From Nitrosophilus labii (lineage in GTDB: Bacteria > Campylobacterota > Campylobacteria > Campylobacterales > Nitratiruptoraceae): 64,000 nt of DNA. The notes under the pieces were generated by a model that was not told where the DNA came from, searched no databases, and worked only from the letters and a program-made list of their open reading frames with translations. Below, in pieces: positions 33,841-40,772 of the stretch; the first letter of the stretch is position 1; the number at the start of each line of letters is the position of its first letter. Where the stretch lies: positions 1 through 64,000 of the forward strand of contig NZ_AP022827.1 of NCBI RefSeq assembly GCF_014466985.1. The letters are read 5' to 3'. A program made the translations under genes and the position numbers.

Positions 33841-33910
33841 AGTAGTGTAAATATATTTGAATAATTGTAGATAATTGTGAATAAAATGTAATTATATTAG
33901 AATACTTACA
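33841..33910. repeat. transposon right end with three TnsB-type boxes
   Basis: Reading inward from 33910 on the minus strand the sequence begins TGTAAGTATTCTAATATAAT. TATTC cores appear on the plus strand as GAATA at 33900, 33879 and 33859, spaced 21 and 20 bp. The innermost box AATTATTCAAATATATTT matches the box at 14645 of left end A, so this end is A-type. Confidence 0.8.
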
Positions 33911-34074
33911 CAGAGCTTTTAAATAGACAAACAGAAGCTATTAAAAAACACTACGCAATGCAGAACGAAGAGATCGAAAGACTACGCAAAGAGCTGCATA
34001 AAACGCAAAATATGCTATCAAGATGTAAAAAGAGACTGCAAAGGATAAAAGATGAAAATGAAGCTACACGATAA
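33911..34074 (+). pseudogene. C-terminal coiled-coil fragment cut by the transposon end
   Basis: An open frame without a start, beginning at the transposon terminus and encoding ELLNRQTEAIKKHYAMQNEE then heptad-like IERLRKELHKTQNML. It overlaps the start of the next gene. The missing N terminus would lie across the transposon, but the left flank (an XRE gene) cannot be joined to it with a 5-bp duplication. Origin unresolved. Confidence 0.45.
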
Positions 34075-34471
34075 TTTTTTTCTAAATCTTGGCATACATA
34101 CCGAAACAAGATATAGAACCGTAAAAAATCGTAACAACAGAGAATTAGAGAGTTATGAAGAATATAAATACTATCCAGAAGAGATTATCGATAAGGATGA
34201 AGAAATAGTTTGCTATGCAGGCGAAATAAACGAGTTTTTAGAATTGCTTGGAGCTTTTGTAGCCAATCAACTCAATTCCGATAAAACTTATGGTTTTAGC
34301 TATAAAAATGGAGGAGGTTTTTACGGAAAAGTCGTAAGAAAAGACAAGATCCACTATCTTGCAATAACAATTACAGACAAAACTTACTATCTGGAGAAGT
34401 ATGACTGTAGAGTAATCATCGCCAACGCAAAACAGATTCTCTCAAAGTGTACCTTGAGGGAATTTCTATAG
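34052..34471 (+). CDS. protein of unknown function
   Basis: 139 residues (MKMKLHDNFFLNLGIHTETR...), mixed alpha/beta, no recognised family. It starts inside the end of the truncated coiled-coil frame; ATG 34058 is an alternative. Convergent with, and overlapping by 6 bp, the ribbon-helix-helix gene. Confidence 0.5.
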   Translation: MKMKLHDNFFLNLGIHTETRYRTVKNRNNRELESYEEYKYYPEEIIDKDEEIVCYAGEINEFLELLGAFVANQLNSDKTYGFSYKNGGGFYGKVVRKDKIHYLAITITDKTYYLEKYDCRVIIANAKQILSKCTLREFL

Positions 34472-34858
34472 TTGATACATTGTAACATTATTTTGGTTTT
34501 CAACCTTATCCAAAAGCATATCAATAGCCTCGCTTAATGTTACATTGTTACGCTTTGCGTAATTTGCAAGCCTTGCTCTTGTATCTCCCTTTAAAGTTAT
34601 TGTTTGCAAATCTTTGCCACTTCTACTTTTTTCAACTCTTAAAAAAGTTCGTAGCTTTTGTATCTGTTCTTTTTCTAAATACTTTTCGATCCATTCCTGT
34701 AACATTGTAGCATTATCTATATTTTGGAGCTCTTTTTCAGCTTTATATTTCACTTTGTATTCTAAGTGCATTAAAAATGTTAATTCTTCTTGCACTTTTC
34801 TTTTTAGATACTTTTTTGCTTTTCCAAAATCTTCCTCTTTTAGTTTCCATTTTCTCAT
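34466..34858 (-). CDS. ribbon-helix-helix DNA-binding protein
   Basis: 130 residues. The C terminus is a ribbon-helix-helix domain: LQTITLKGDTRARLANYAKR, then NNVTLSEAIDMLLDKV. The N-terminal 80 residues are a charged helical extension. Both the promoter region and the gene itself contain copies of a 13-bp palindrome, GNTACATTGTANC, so autoregulation or a partition/relaxosome complex is likely. Confidence 0.65.
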   Translation of the reverse strand: MRKWKLKEEDFGKAKKYLKRKVQEELTFLMHLEYKVKYKAEKELQNIDNATMLQEWIEKYLEKEQIQKLRTFLRVEKSRSGKDLQTITLKGDTRARLANYAKRNNVTLSEAIDMLLDKVENQNNVTMYQL

Positions 34859-34940
34859 ATCAGTTCCTTGTTACATTGTATCTTTTTTATTAGTTACAAT
34901 GTAACATATATTAGCTTAAAGATAATTGATACATTGTAAC
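34474..34940. repeat. six 13-bp palindromic boxes in and upstream of the RHH gene
   Basis: GATACATTGTAAC (34474), GTTACATTGTTAC (34539), GTAACATTGTAGC (34699), GTTACATTGTATC (34870), GTTACAATGTAAC (34893), GATACATTGTAAC (34928). Three lie in the gene and encode its Asn-(Val/Ala)-Thr triplets; three lie in the promoter. Such a set is far above chance and is probably an operator or centromere-like array for the ribbon-helix-helix protein. Confidence 0.7.
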
Positions 34941-35038
34941 AGGTTAAAAAGTAGTATTTTTAAGGATTATTTAAGTCGTAGCTTCGATTTTAAGAGGTTT
35001 TTTGTGTTGCAGTAATGTTAAAGGTTAGCCTGTTTTGT

Positions 35039-35044
35039 TATAAT
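35039..35044 (+). promoter_or_regulatory. -10 box of the probable type I toxin mRNA
   Basis: A perfect TATAAT. TTAAAG at 35018 is a possible -35 with a short 15-bp spacer. The transcript would start near 35051, about 75 bases before the toxin start. Confidence 0.45.
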
Positions 35045-35050
35045 TTGGTG

Positions 35051-35230
35051 CGGTAGATGCCACATTGTGAAACTTCATTTAGGTCTTGTGGGTTGTGGGG
35101 TGGGTATCAAAAATGAAGGAGTAATGATGTGGCGGTTGGTGCTTATCCTGTTACTGGTGGCAATTATTGTCACCTATGCGTATTGAGGAGGTGGCTCTCC
35201 TCATACGCCACAGGATAAGCCCTCTACCGC
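35051..35230 (+). ncRNA. highly folded mRNA of a probable type I toxin
   Basis: The 5' leader contains CTTCATTT (35073-35080), complementary to AAATGAAG (35111-35118) that overlaps the ribosome-binding site, so translation would be masked in the full-length RNA. The coding and 3' parts form a long interrupted hairpin: GCGGT 35132/ACCGC 35226, GCTTATCCTG 35141/CAGGATAAGC 35211, GGTG 35156/CACC 35171, GCGTA 35178/TACGC 35204 and TGAGGAG 35184/CTCCTCA 35197. Such end-to-end folding with a sequestered start site is typical of type I toxin mRNAs such as AapA of Helicobacter. Confidence 0.6.
35127..35186 (+). CDS. 19-residue hydrophobic peptide, probable type I toxin
   Basis: Encodes MWRLVLILLLVAIIVTYAY, a single short transmembrane helix of the size range of type I toxins. 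A strong site GAAGGAGTA precedes the ATGATG start (35124 would add one Met). The peptide would insert into the inner membrane. No homologue is named; the call rests on size, hydrophobicity and RNA structure. The antisense antitoxin RNA has not been located. Confidence 0.6.
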   Translation: MWRLVLILLLVAIIVTYAY

Positions 35231-35277
35231 TATTATAGCATAACTACAAAGACAATTTAAAAACCTTGTCCTTTTTT

Positions 35278-35340
35278 ACCACAAATCTGTCTGCATAGAC
35301 CACAAATTTGTCTGCATAGACCACAAATCTGTCTGCATAG
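35278..35340. repeat. three tandem 21-bp repeats
   Basis: Unit ACCACAAATCTGTCTGCATAG, described as ACCACAAAT(C/T)TG then TCTGCATAG, repeated exactly three times with one C/T change, followed by AC. Each unit junction makes GTCT-GCAT-AGAC, a small palindrome. The 21-bp period equals that of the rep iterons, but the sequence differs. It could be a second iteron or partition site; no gene covers it. Confidence 0.7.
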
Positions 35341-35441
35341 ACATTCCAAAACGCCCGTATTTTCATCACTTTGGGATTTCCTAAAAGAATAAAAGAAGAA
35401 AAGAAGAAAAAGAAAGAAAAGCTCTATGAGAAAGAGGATGA

Positions 35442-35570
35442 AATCAAAGAGTACTGCATAATATTGATGTAGGTGGTGAAGCTTATTACAGTACAGTATC
35501 AAGCAATATGAGCCACAAAGGAAGACAGATTGCGGCAGGAGTAGCGACGGGAGGGAAAAATGCACCTTAA
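35442..35570 (+). pseudogene. decayed gene remnant
   Basis: An open frame without a start ends in VGGEAYYSTVSSNMSHKGRQ then IAAGVATGGKNAP. A lysine-rich frame just upstream (KKKEKLYEKEDEIKEYC) would join it through one frameshift near 35460. It looks like the 3' end of a lost gene; family unknown. The tail abuts the convergent gene at 35567. Confidence 0.35.
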
Positions 35571-35959
35571 TTGATCGTTATAAATCCGTACTTTTTTTTA
35601 TCGCCAAACTTGCCATCTAATTCAGCAAGAATAAGATGCGCTTCTCTATTAAATTTTTTATGATCTATATCTTCTGGAATATTTTTGAATTTTTCCAATA
35701 CCGGTCGCCACTCTTCCTCTTTTTCCGGCATATCCTCTTTGAGCCATTTCTCTCTGGTTTTATAGTAGTATTCTTTCATTGAAGAATGTAATTCTTTCCA
35801 GTTGGAAGCTTTTGCCATTTTATCTGCGATATCAAAAAATCCAAACATAAGACTATATTTCTGCATTTCATACTTAGACTCTTCAAACCACTCTTTTTCG
35901 GCTTTTTTCTCCGCTTCGCTGAATCCCCACAGAGCACCTAATAGTTCGAATAATCCCAT
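35567..35959 (-). CDS. protein of unknown function
   Basis: 130 residues, helical and charged (MGLFELLGALWGFSEAEKKAEK...), no recognised family. GGAGGGAACC precedes the start. The TnpB element begins just beyond its promoter. Confidence 0.5.
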   Translation of the reverse strand: MGLFELLGALWGFSEAEKKAEKEWFEESKYEMQKYSLMFGFFDIADKMAKASNWKELHSSMKEYYYKTREKWLKEDMPEKEEEWRPVLEKFKNIPEDIDHKKFNREAHLILAELDGKFGDKKKYGFITIN

Positions 35960-36103
35960 GGTTCCCTCCTTTTTTCACCGAATTTCACGACTCGGAAGCC
36001 CTTGGCTTTAGCCATAGGGAGGAAGAGTCGTCGCAAGGCTTTTGCCTTGCGTAATTTTGTGATATAATACTTTGTGATAAATTATAGCACAAAGGTTATA
36101 TAG

Positions 36104-37228
36104 TTGAAATTAGCCGTTAAGATTAAACTCAATCCTACAAAAGAGCAATATCAAACTCTTCTTGATACGATGGAGGAGTTCAACAACGCCTGCAACTATA
36201 TATCCGAGTATGCTTTTGCCAATCAAATCTATTCAAAATTCAAAATACAAGACGCTATCTACTATGACATTAAAGAGCGGTTCAAACTCTCCTCTCAAAT
36301 GATAATCAGAGCTATTGCAAAAGTAGCCTCTCAATACAAAAGAGATAAATCCTTTTGCCATCAATTCAGAAAAGATGGAGCTATCCAATACGACAAAAGA
36401 GTGATGTCTTTTAAAGGGCTTGAAAAAGTCAATCTATGGACAATAGATGGCAGACAAAATATTGAGATGGTGATAACAGGCTACCAAAAGCGTCAGCTCT
36501 CAAGAGGAACGGGACAAGCCGATTTGGTGCTTGTAGATGGAGTTTTCTATCTTTTGCCGATAGTCGATATAGAAGAGCCTCCACAAATCGATACCAAAGA
36601 CTTTATCGGCATAGATTTAGGTATAGTTAAAACCGCCGTAACAAGCTTTGGAGATATATTTGATGGAGAGCTTATCGAAAAGGTGCGTCAAAAGTATTTC
36701 AAGGTTAGACGCTCGCTGCAAAAGAAAAAGACCAAATCGGCTAAAAGACGGCTCAAAAAAATTGGACAAAAAGAAGCAAGATTTAGGCGAAATTTAAACC
36801 ACAAAATCAGTAAAGAGATTGTCGAGGTTGCCAAAGGCACTTCCAAGGGCATTGCGGTAGAAAAACTGCAAGGCATAAGGAAGCAAACGGTTAGGAAACG
36901 ACAAAGAGCAAGGCATCATTCTTGGGGATTTCATCAACTGCAACAATTTTTGGAATATAAGTGCAAACTAAACGGTATTCCGTTTGTAAAAGTTGCCCCT
37001 AAAGATACCAGCAGAGCTTGCTCAAGATGCGGATACGTTTCTGCGAGCAACCGACAATCTCAAAGCGATTTTCGATGCAAAGCGTGCGGGTTCGCTATCA
37101 ATGCGGACTTGAACGCAGCCATCAATATCGCACAGCGGGCTGCGAGGAGTATCTCCTCTTATGTCAGCCAGCCCTATGCGGTAGAGTTATCTACTGCAAG
37201 CCCCCGCCTTCAGGCGTGGGGTAGCTGA
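36104..37228 (+). CDS. tnpB: TnpB RNA-guided endonuclease
   Basis: 374 residues starting with TTG. The RuvC nuclease residues are intact: Asp in FIGIDLGIVKTA, Glu in GIAVEKLQGI and Asp in INADLNAAINIA. The zinc finger CSRCGYVSASNRQSQSDFRC is followed by KACGF. TnpB uses an RNA made from the element's 3' end to cut DNA at the donor site and so keeps the element in place. The length is at the normal minimum for the family, so it is likely functional. Confidence 0.88.
   Translation: MKLAVKIKLNPTKEQYQTLLDTMEEFNNACNYISEYAFANQIYSKFKIQDAIYYDIKERFKLSSQMIIRAIAKVASQYKRDKSFCHQFRKDGAIQYDKRVMSFKGLEKVNLWTIDGRQNIEMVITGYQKRQLSRGTGQADLVLVDGVFYLLPIVDIEEPPQIDTKDFIGIDLGIVKTAVTSFGDIFDGELIEKVRQKYFKVRRSLQKKKTKSAKRRLKKIGQKEARFRRNLNHKISKEIVEVAKGTSKGIAVEKLQGIRKQTVRKRQRARHHSWGFHQLQQFLEYKCKLNGIPFVKVAPKDTSRACSRCGYVSASNRQSQSDFRCKACGFAINADLNAAINIAQRAARSISSYVSQPYAVELSTASPRLQAWGS
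37201..37221 (+). ncRNA. terminal hairpin of the element / 3' part of the putative omega RNA
   Basis: CCCCCGCC-TTCA-GGCGTGGGG within the last codons of tnpB. In this family the guide RNA scaffold is transcribed from the 3' end of tnpB, and the guide follows the element boundary just downstream. The exact end is not determined here. Confidence 0.45.
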
Positions 37229-37428
37229 CCCACCTTGTATAAGTCCATAACATATGGAACTCTTTGTGATTTTCAATTAAGTATTGAACCGGAGATTTAA
37301 AATGAATTGAATGACTAAAATCCCTCATCATTCAATTCATTTTGTCAAATTGAAAGAAAGTTTTTTAAAAAATCTCTCTAAAGAGTGCTTTATAAAATAA
37401 AGTGGAAAGTGGAAAGTGGTGATTTGTG

Positions 37429-37451
37429 AAACTCCCATTTCATGGGAGTTT
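37429..37451. terminator. bidirectional terminator-like hairpin
   Basis: AAACTCCCAT/ATGGGAGTTT, a perfect 10-bp stem with a 3-base loop just before the iterons. It may isolate the origin from incoming transcription. Confidence 0.55.
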
Positions 37452-37459
37452 CTAAGTCG

Positions 37460-37545
37460 GAACTAATACAAAAACAGGGTGAACTAATACAAAAACAGGG
37501 TGAACTAATACAAAAACAGGGTGAAAAAAAATACAAAAACAGGGT
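37460..37545. repeat. origin iterons for the Rep protein
   Basis: Three identical 21-bp units (GAACTAATACAAAAACAGGG plus T) at 37460, 37481 and 37502, then a degenerate 23-bp unit keeping ATACAAAAACAGGGT, then a partial GAGCTAATAC. Direct repeats immediately upstream of a Rep_3 gene next to AT-rich DNA are the standard iteron origin layout. Confidence 0.88.
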
Positions 37546-37564
37546 GAGCTAATACTATTGACAA

Positions 37565-37594
37565 TATAATGTATTAAATATATAATACATTATA
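37565..37594. promoter_or_regulatory. inverted repeat at the rep promoter
   Basis: TATAATGTATTA and TAATACATTATA form a perfect 12-bp inverted repeat with a 6-base spacer between the iterons and rep. It is AT-only DNA that could be the melting region, the promoter and a Rep-dimer operator at once. Confidence 0.6.
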
Positions 37595-37624
37595 TTATTA
37601 ATGTACTTTTAAAAAGGATTTGAG

Positions 37625-38647
37625 ATGAGTGACGTAATGACTCCAAAAAATGACGACATAGTAAGAAAATCGGAGGCAATTACAAAGGCAAGGTATAGGC
37701 TCAACCCTCTTGCGCTTAAATTTATAACAACGATAATTGCAAATTTAAAGCGTAGCGACGAGGCTGATAAAGAGTATATTTTTAAAGTTAAAGATTTTGC
37801 TGAACTTTTGGGAGTTACTTATCATAATATTTACGCTGAAATGGAAGAAGCAGTTGAAGAACTGTTAAAAAAGCCTTTGCACATAAAAACAGATGATGGC
37901 TGGCTAAAATCCAACTGGATCAGCGGTGCTGAATACCACGAGGGCGAAGGAACTATTACTTTTTATATTTTTCCAAAATTACGCCCATATCTTTTAGCTT
38001 TGCAGGAAAAATTTTTACAATACAGGCTTGAAAATATCCTAAAGCTCAAAAGCGGATATGTGATAAGACTCTATGAAATCTTAAAAGATTGGTATAACAC
38101 ACTATCAAAAAAATCTAAAGCAAAAAAAGTTGAAAAAATTGTGGAAGTTAAATGGCTAAGGGAAACGCTTGAAATTCCAAGAAGTTATCAGTATTCAAGC
38201 GGTATAAAATTACGCATATTAAAAAAAGCACAAAAAGATTTGGAGCAACATACAGATATAACATTTACATTTGAGGAGATAAAAACCGGTCGTAAAATAA
38301 CACATATTAAATTTACAATAGAACCAAATCCAAAAAACACAAAAGATAAAGAAGAAACTTCAGAAGATTACCATTTTCTAAAATCAAAACAACGCTTTAT
38401 TGCATACCTTCGCAAATACTACAAAAATAGAGTTTTTTTAATCAGAGAAGGCGATGGATTTGAGTTTAAATTTTTCATCGGTGATGATGAGTTGGTTTAT
38501 ATAAACGATGGATACAATGTCGAAAAATTGAAGTTTGAAGATGTGGATAGCTTTTTTGAAAATGTTTACAAAGAAGCAAAAGAAGATAGAGAGTATGCAA
38601 GGCTTTTAGCGAATAAAAAAGAGCATGATAAATGGCAAAGTTTTTAA
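37625..38647 (+). CDS. Rep_3-family plasmid replication initiator
   Basis: 340 residues. The Rep_3 pattern is clear: RYRLNPLALKFITTIIANL, then FKVKDFAELLGV, KKPLHIK, FPKLRPYLLALQEKFLQYRL, SGYVIRLYEILKDW and a second winged-helix region. It binds the iterons just upstream and opens the origin. The C-terminal ~110 residues are charged and less conserved. AAAAGGATTTGAG precedes the start. Confidence 0.88.
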   Translation: MSDVMTPKNDDIVRKSEAITKARYRLNPLALKFITTIIANLKRSDEADKEYIFKVKDFAELLGVTYHNIYAEMEEAVEELLKKPLHIKTDDGWLKSNWISGAEYHEGEGTITFYIFPKLRPYLLALQEKFLQYRLENILKLKSGYVIRLYEILKDWYNTLSKKSKAKKVEKIVEVKWLRETLEIPRSYQYSSGIKLRILKKAQKDLEQHTDITFTFEEIKTGRKITHIKFTIEPNPKNTKDKEETSEDYHFLKSKQRFIAYLRKYYKNRVFLIREGDGFEFKFFIGDDELVYINDGYNVEKLKFEDVDSFFENVYKEAKEDREYARLLANKKEHDKWQSF

Positions 38648-38744
38648 TCCCCTTGAAATAGAAGGAACAATAATAGAAACAACAAAACAAACTTATGATA
38701 AATGGAAAAAAATATCTTTGGAACAAAATTTGAATACTTTTTAA
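38625..38744 (+). CDS. 39-residue protein overlapping the end of rep
   Basis: A +1-frame reading encodes MINGKVFNPLEIEGTIIETT then KQTYDKWKKISLEQNLNTF. It overlaps rep by 23 bp. The amino-acid mix looks coding, but the ribosome site (AAAAGAGC) is weak. It could also be the relic of a longer rep reading frame. Confidence 0.35.
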   Translation: MINGKVFNPLEIEGTIIETTKQTYDKWKKISLEQNLNTF

Positions 38745-38773
38745 TCTAAAATATTAATATTTTATAAATATTT

Positions 38774-38809
38774 AAACAATATCGTATTAATATTTAAACG
38801 ATATTGTTT
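38774..38809. promoter_or_regulatory. inverted repeat upstream of parA
   Basis: AAACAATATCG and CGATATTGTTT, a perfect 11-bp inverted repeat with a 14-base spacer, 25 bp before parA. Probable operator or partition site for the ParA/partner system. Confidence 0.55.
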
Positions 38810-38833
38810 AGTTAAAACAAACAAGGCTTTATT

Positions 38834-39481
38834 ATGCAAAAAGTAATCACTATCGCACACCAAAAAGGTGGTGTCGGAAAATCTACGATAGCCTTAAATC
38901 TTGCAGTAGAGCTTGGCAAGAAATATCCGTTAAGCGTAATAGATTTAGACTATCAAAAAAGCATTAGTATATTTAACGAGAACAGAAAAGAAGTTGGGTT
39001 GAATCCTTTGAATATTATTTCAGTAGAAAGCCAAAAAGAGCTTATGAATATTATAGATAATGCAGATGGGATTATACTAATAGATAGTGGTGGATTTGAT
39101 AGTGATCTAAATAGAATTGCTATTTTGGGAGCTGATATTATTATTACTCCTCTCTCTAACAATCTGATAGAAATCTACGGATTAGAAGCTTTTAAAAAGA
39201 TATTAATAGATTTAAAACGAATAAGGTCGGATATAAAATCAAATATTCTTTTAAATAATGTCAATCCTCAAATTACAAAATCTATTGAAGAGTTAAAAGA
39301 ATATATAAAATCAAATAGCCAATTTTTTAACATATTTGAAACTATATTAAGAAGAAGAGTTGATTTTGCAAAGAGTTTTGAAACAGGAAAAAGCGTAGTG
39401 GAAATTGATAGATCCAGTAAGGCTTCTAAAGAGATAGATAGCTTGATAAGTGAAATCGAGTTAATATTGCAGAAATATTGA
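38834..39481 (+). CDS. parA: ParA partition ATPase
   Basis: 215 residues. The deviant Walker A is HQKGGVGKSTIALNLA, Walker A' VIDLDYQKS and Walker B IILIDSGG. It is a short ParA without the N-terminal DNA-binding domain (type Ib), in which the small partner gene usually binds the operator. It segregates plasmid copies. The next gene is the likely partner, 43 bp downstream. Confidence 0.87.
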   Translation: MQKVITIAHQKGGVGKSTIALNLAVELGKKYPLSVIDLDYQKSISIFNENRKEVGLNPLNIISVESQKELMNIIDNADGIILIDSGGFDSDLNRIAILGADIIITPLSNNLIEIYGLEAFKKILIDLKRIRSDIKSNILLNNVNPQITKSIEELKEYIKSNSQFFNIFETILRRRVDFAKSFETGKSVVEIDRSSKASKEIDSLISEIELILQKY

Positions 39482-39524
39482 TACAATATTATAATAATAT
39501 TACAATAATATCAAAAGGATATTT

Positions 39525-39734
39525 ATGGGAAAATTTGACAATTTGGAAAACAAGCTTGACAAAGTAGTAAATAAAGCCTCTTTGAAAAGCAAAAACGATA
39601 AAAATACAAAGAATATTCTAATTTATAATGTTCCTGTAGAATGGACGGAGATTTTAAAAGAAAATGGTATCTCTTTTTCCTCTTATGCGAAGATGGCTAT
39701 ACTTGAAAAAATGAAAAAAGACGGATTGGTTTGA
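39525..39734 (+). CDS. small ribbon-helix-helix-like partner of ParA
   Basis: 69 residues: a charged N-terminal tail, then NILIYNVPVEWTEILKENGI and SFSSYAKMAILEKMKK, a strand-helix-helix like ParG-type proteins. ParG tails stimulate ParA ATPase and bind the centromere. The spacer upstream contains AATATT-rich repeats (39482-39520) that may be the binding site. Confidence 0.65.
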   Translation: MGKFDNLENKLDKVVNKASLKSKNDKNTKNILIYNVPVEWTEILKENGISFSSYAKMAILEKMKKDGLV

Positions 39735-39762
39735 AAATATCTCTATATAAAATATAAGGAAT

Positions 39763-40455
39763 ATGGTGACTAAAAAAATATTTTTGATATCAATATTGTT
39801 ATTATCTTTATTTGCATTTGAATCAAAATATCTCCCAAACTATAACATAGATATTAAATGCGATAAAATCTTGCATAAAAAAGCATTTGATATCTGTTAC
39901 TCCTGTAAATGGAAAACGCCTAAAATGGTTGTCTATCAAGTCGATGGCAATTTGATAGATAGTAAAAATTTATCAAGAAAACATTTGCGTTTTAAACCAG
40001 ACTATCAGTTACCTACAAAGTGCAGAAGTTATTCAAAAGACTACTCAAAAACAGGATTTGATAGAGGACATTTAGCTCCTAATGCTGTATTTGATTATGA
40101 TAGAAAAGTGCAAAAAGAGACTTTTTTAATGAGCAATATCGCTCCACAAAAACCAAAACTCAATCGTAGATTGTGGACAAAGATAGAGCGATTTGTAAGA
40201 CTTCAAGCAAGAAAATATAGAAAAATAAGCGTAATAACAGGCGTTTGTGGGAGCAATGGCACATTGGGCAAAAAGAGGCATAATGTAAATATTCCAAAAT
40301 GGTGGTATAAAATAATATTTTTGCCAAATGGAAAAACTATCTGCTTTTTAGTTCCTAATATAAATACGGAAATGAGTAGGGCAAAGGCAAAAGAGTTTTT
40401 GGTTCAGATAGAAAATATAGAAAGAATTTGTAATATTTCTATAAGGAAAGAATAA
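39763..40455 (+). CDS. secreted DNA/RNA non-specific endonuclease (NUC1 family)
   Basis: 230 residues with a signal peptide (KKIFLISILLLSLFAFE) and the catalytic signature FDRGHLAPNAVFDYD, followed by MSNIAPQKPKLNRRLW with the metal-binding Asn. Like Serratia or EndoA-type enzymes it would act in the periplasm or outside, degrading nucleic acid. A plasmid-borne periplasmic nuclease could exclude other incoming DNA; Campylobacter carries phage-borne relatives that block natural transformation. Adjacent to the next gene (overlap 1 bp). Confidence 0.83.
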   Translation: MVTKKIFLISILLLSLFAFESKYLPNYNIDIKCDKILHKKAFDICYSCKWKTPKMVVYQVDGNLIDSKNLSRKHLRFKPDYQLPTKCRSYSKDYSKTGFDRGHLAPNAVFDYDRKVQKETFLMSNIAPQKPKLNRRLWTKIERFVRLQARKYRKISVITGVCGSNGTLGKKRHNVNIPKWWYKIIFLPNGKTICFLVPNINTEMSRAKAKEFLVQIENIERICNISIRKE

Positions 40456-40763
40456 TGAAATATGCAATTATCATATCTCCTAATAACAGAGAGATAAATT
40501 TAAAAAAGATTGAACCCTTAACTTCAGATAACAATGAAAATTTCTTTTCTTTCACTTCATCTATAGCCTTTGTAGATGATTTTCCTATCTTTAATTTTCC
40601 TATGTTAAATGAACAAGGAAAACAAAGCAATAAAAAGTTTTTTCTGTGCACTGATAGTGATATAGTTGAAGTTGAAGGCATTGCTATTATTCCTATTCCT
40701 AATAAAACAATCGCTCCTACTTTGATCGATAAATTGAAAGATATGATAGAGTGGCAAAACTAA
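40455..40763 (+). CDS. protein of unknown function
   Basis: 102 residues (MKYAIIISPNNREINLKKIE...), probably a beta-rich cytoplasmic protein; no family recognised. It overlaps the nuclease gene by one base and ends 9 bp before mod, so it could be cotranscribed with either. Confidence 0.5.
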   Translation: MKYAIIISPNNREINLKKIEPLTSDNNENFFSFTSSIAFVDDFPIFNFPMLNEQGKQSNKKFFLCTDSDIVEVEGIAIIPIPNKTIAPTLIDKLKDMIEWQN

Positions 40764-40772
40764 GGAGATTAT

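Larger units (their letters stand above)
14566..33910. mobile_element. Tn7-like transposon with two tnsAB pairs and defence-type cargo
   Basis: Bounded by imperfect inverted ends. The left begins TGTAATTATTCAAATATAAT at 14566; the right, read inward on the minus strand from 33910, begins TGTAAGTATTCTAATATAAT. Both ends carry several TTATTC-core boxes. Content in order: tnsA1, a shortened tnsB1, a second left end, tnsA2, tnsB2, tnsC, tniQ, then leftward cargo and a leftward tnsE-like gene beside the right end. The flanks ACAAA (left) and CAGAG (right) do not form a 5-bp target duplication, so the two ends probably do not come from one undisturbed insertion. No CRISPR or cas gene is present, so this is not a CRISPR-associated transposon. 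Confidence 0.85.
30624..33910. repeat. 3,287-bp direct repeat, copy 1
   Basis: Identical by eye to 45820-49106 at a constant offset of 15,196 with no indel noticed. It contains codons 1-499 of the type IIG gene, the whole tnsE-like gene and the transposon right end. It stops precisely at the transposon terminus on one side and inside the type IIG gene on the other. Confidence 0.9.
35988..37228 (+). mobile_element. IS200/IS605-type element carrying tnpB only
   Basis: The left end has a hairpin with outer arms CGACTC (35988)/GAGTCG (36025) around GCCCTTGGCTTTAGCCATAG, the familiar IS605 subterminal structure, and a second perfect hairpin CGCAAGGC-TTTT-GCCTTGCG at 36032-36051. The right end has a CCCC-CGCC/GGCG-GGGG hairpin at 37201-37221. 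No tnpA transposase is present, so movement would need one elsewhere. Confidence 0.75.

Noticed and set aside
14566-33910. CRISPR-associated transposon
   Set aside because: No cas gene, no CRISPR array and a single ordinary TniQ. The tandem repeats elsewhere have no spacers.
16914-33910. Right end of transposon B
   Set aside because: I looked for AGTCCAA boxes with a terminal ACA on the plus strand and found none by eye; the only right ends carry A-type boxes.
33911-34074. C-terminal half of the XRE gene interrupted at 14566
   Set aside because: Flanking 5-bp sequences differ and the coiled coil is not a typical XRE tail; joining them would be a guess.
35278-35340. CRISPR array
   Set aside because: The 21-bp units are directly abutting with no spacers.
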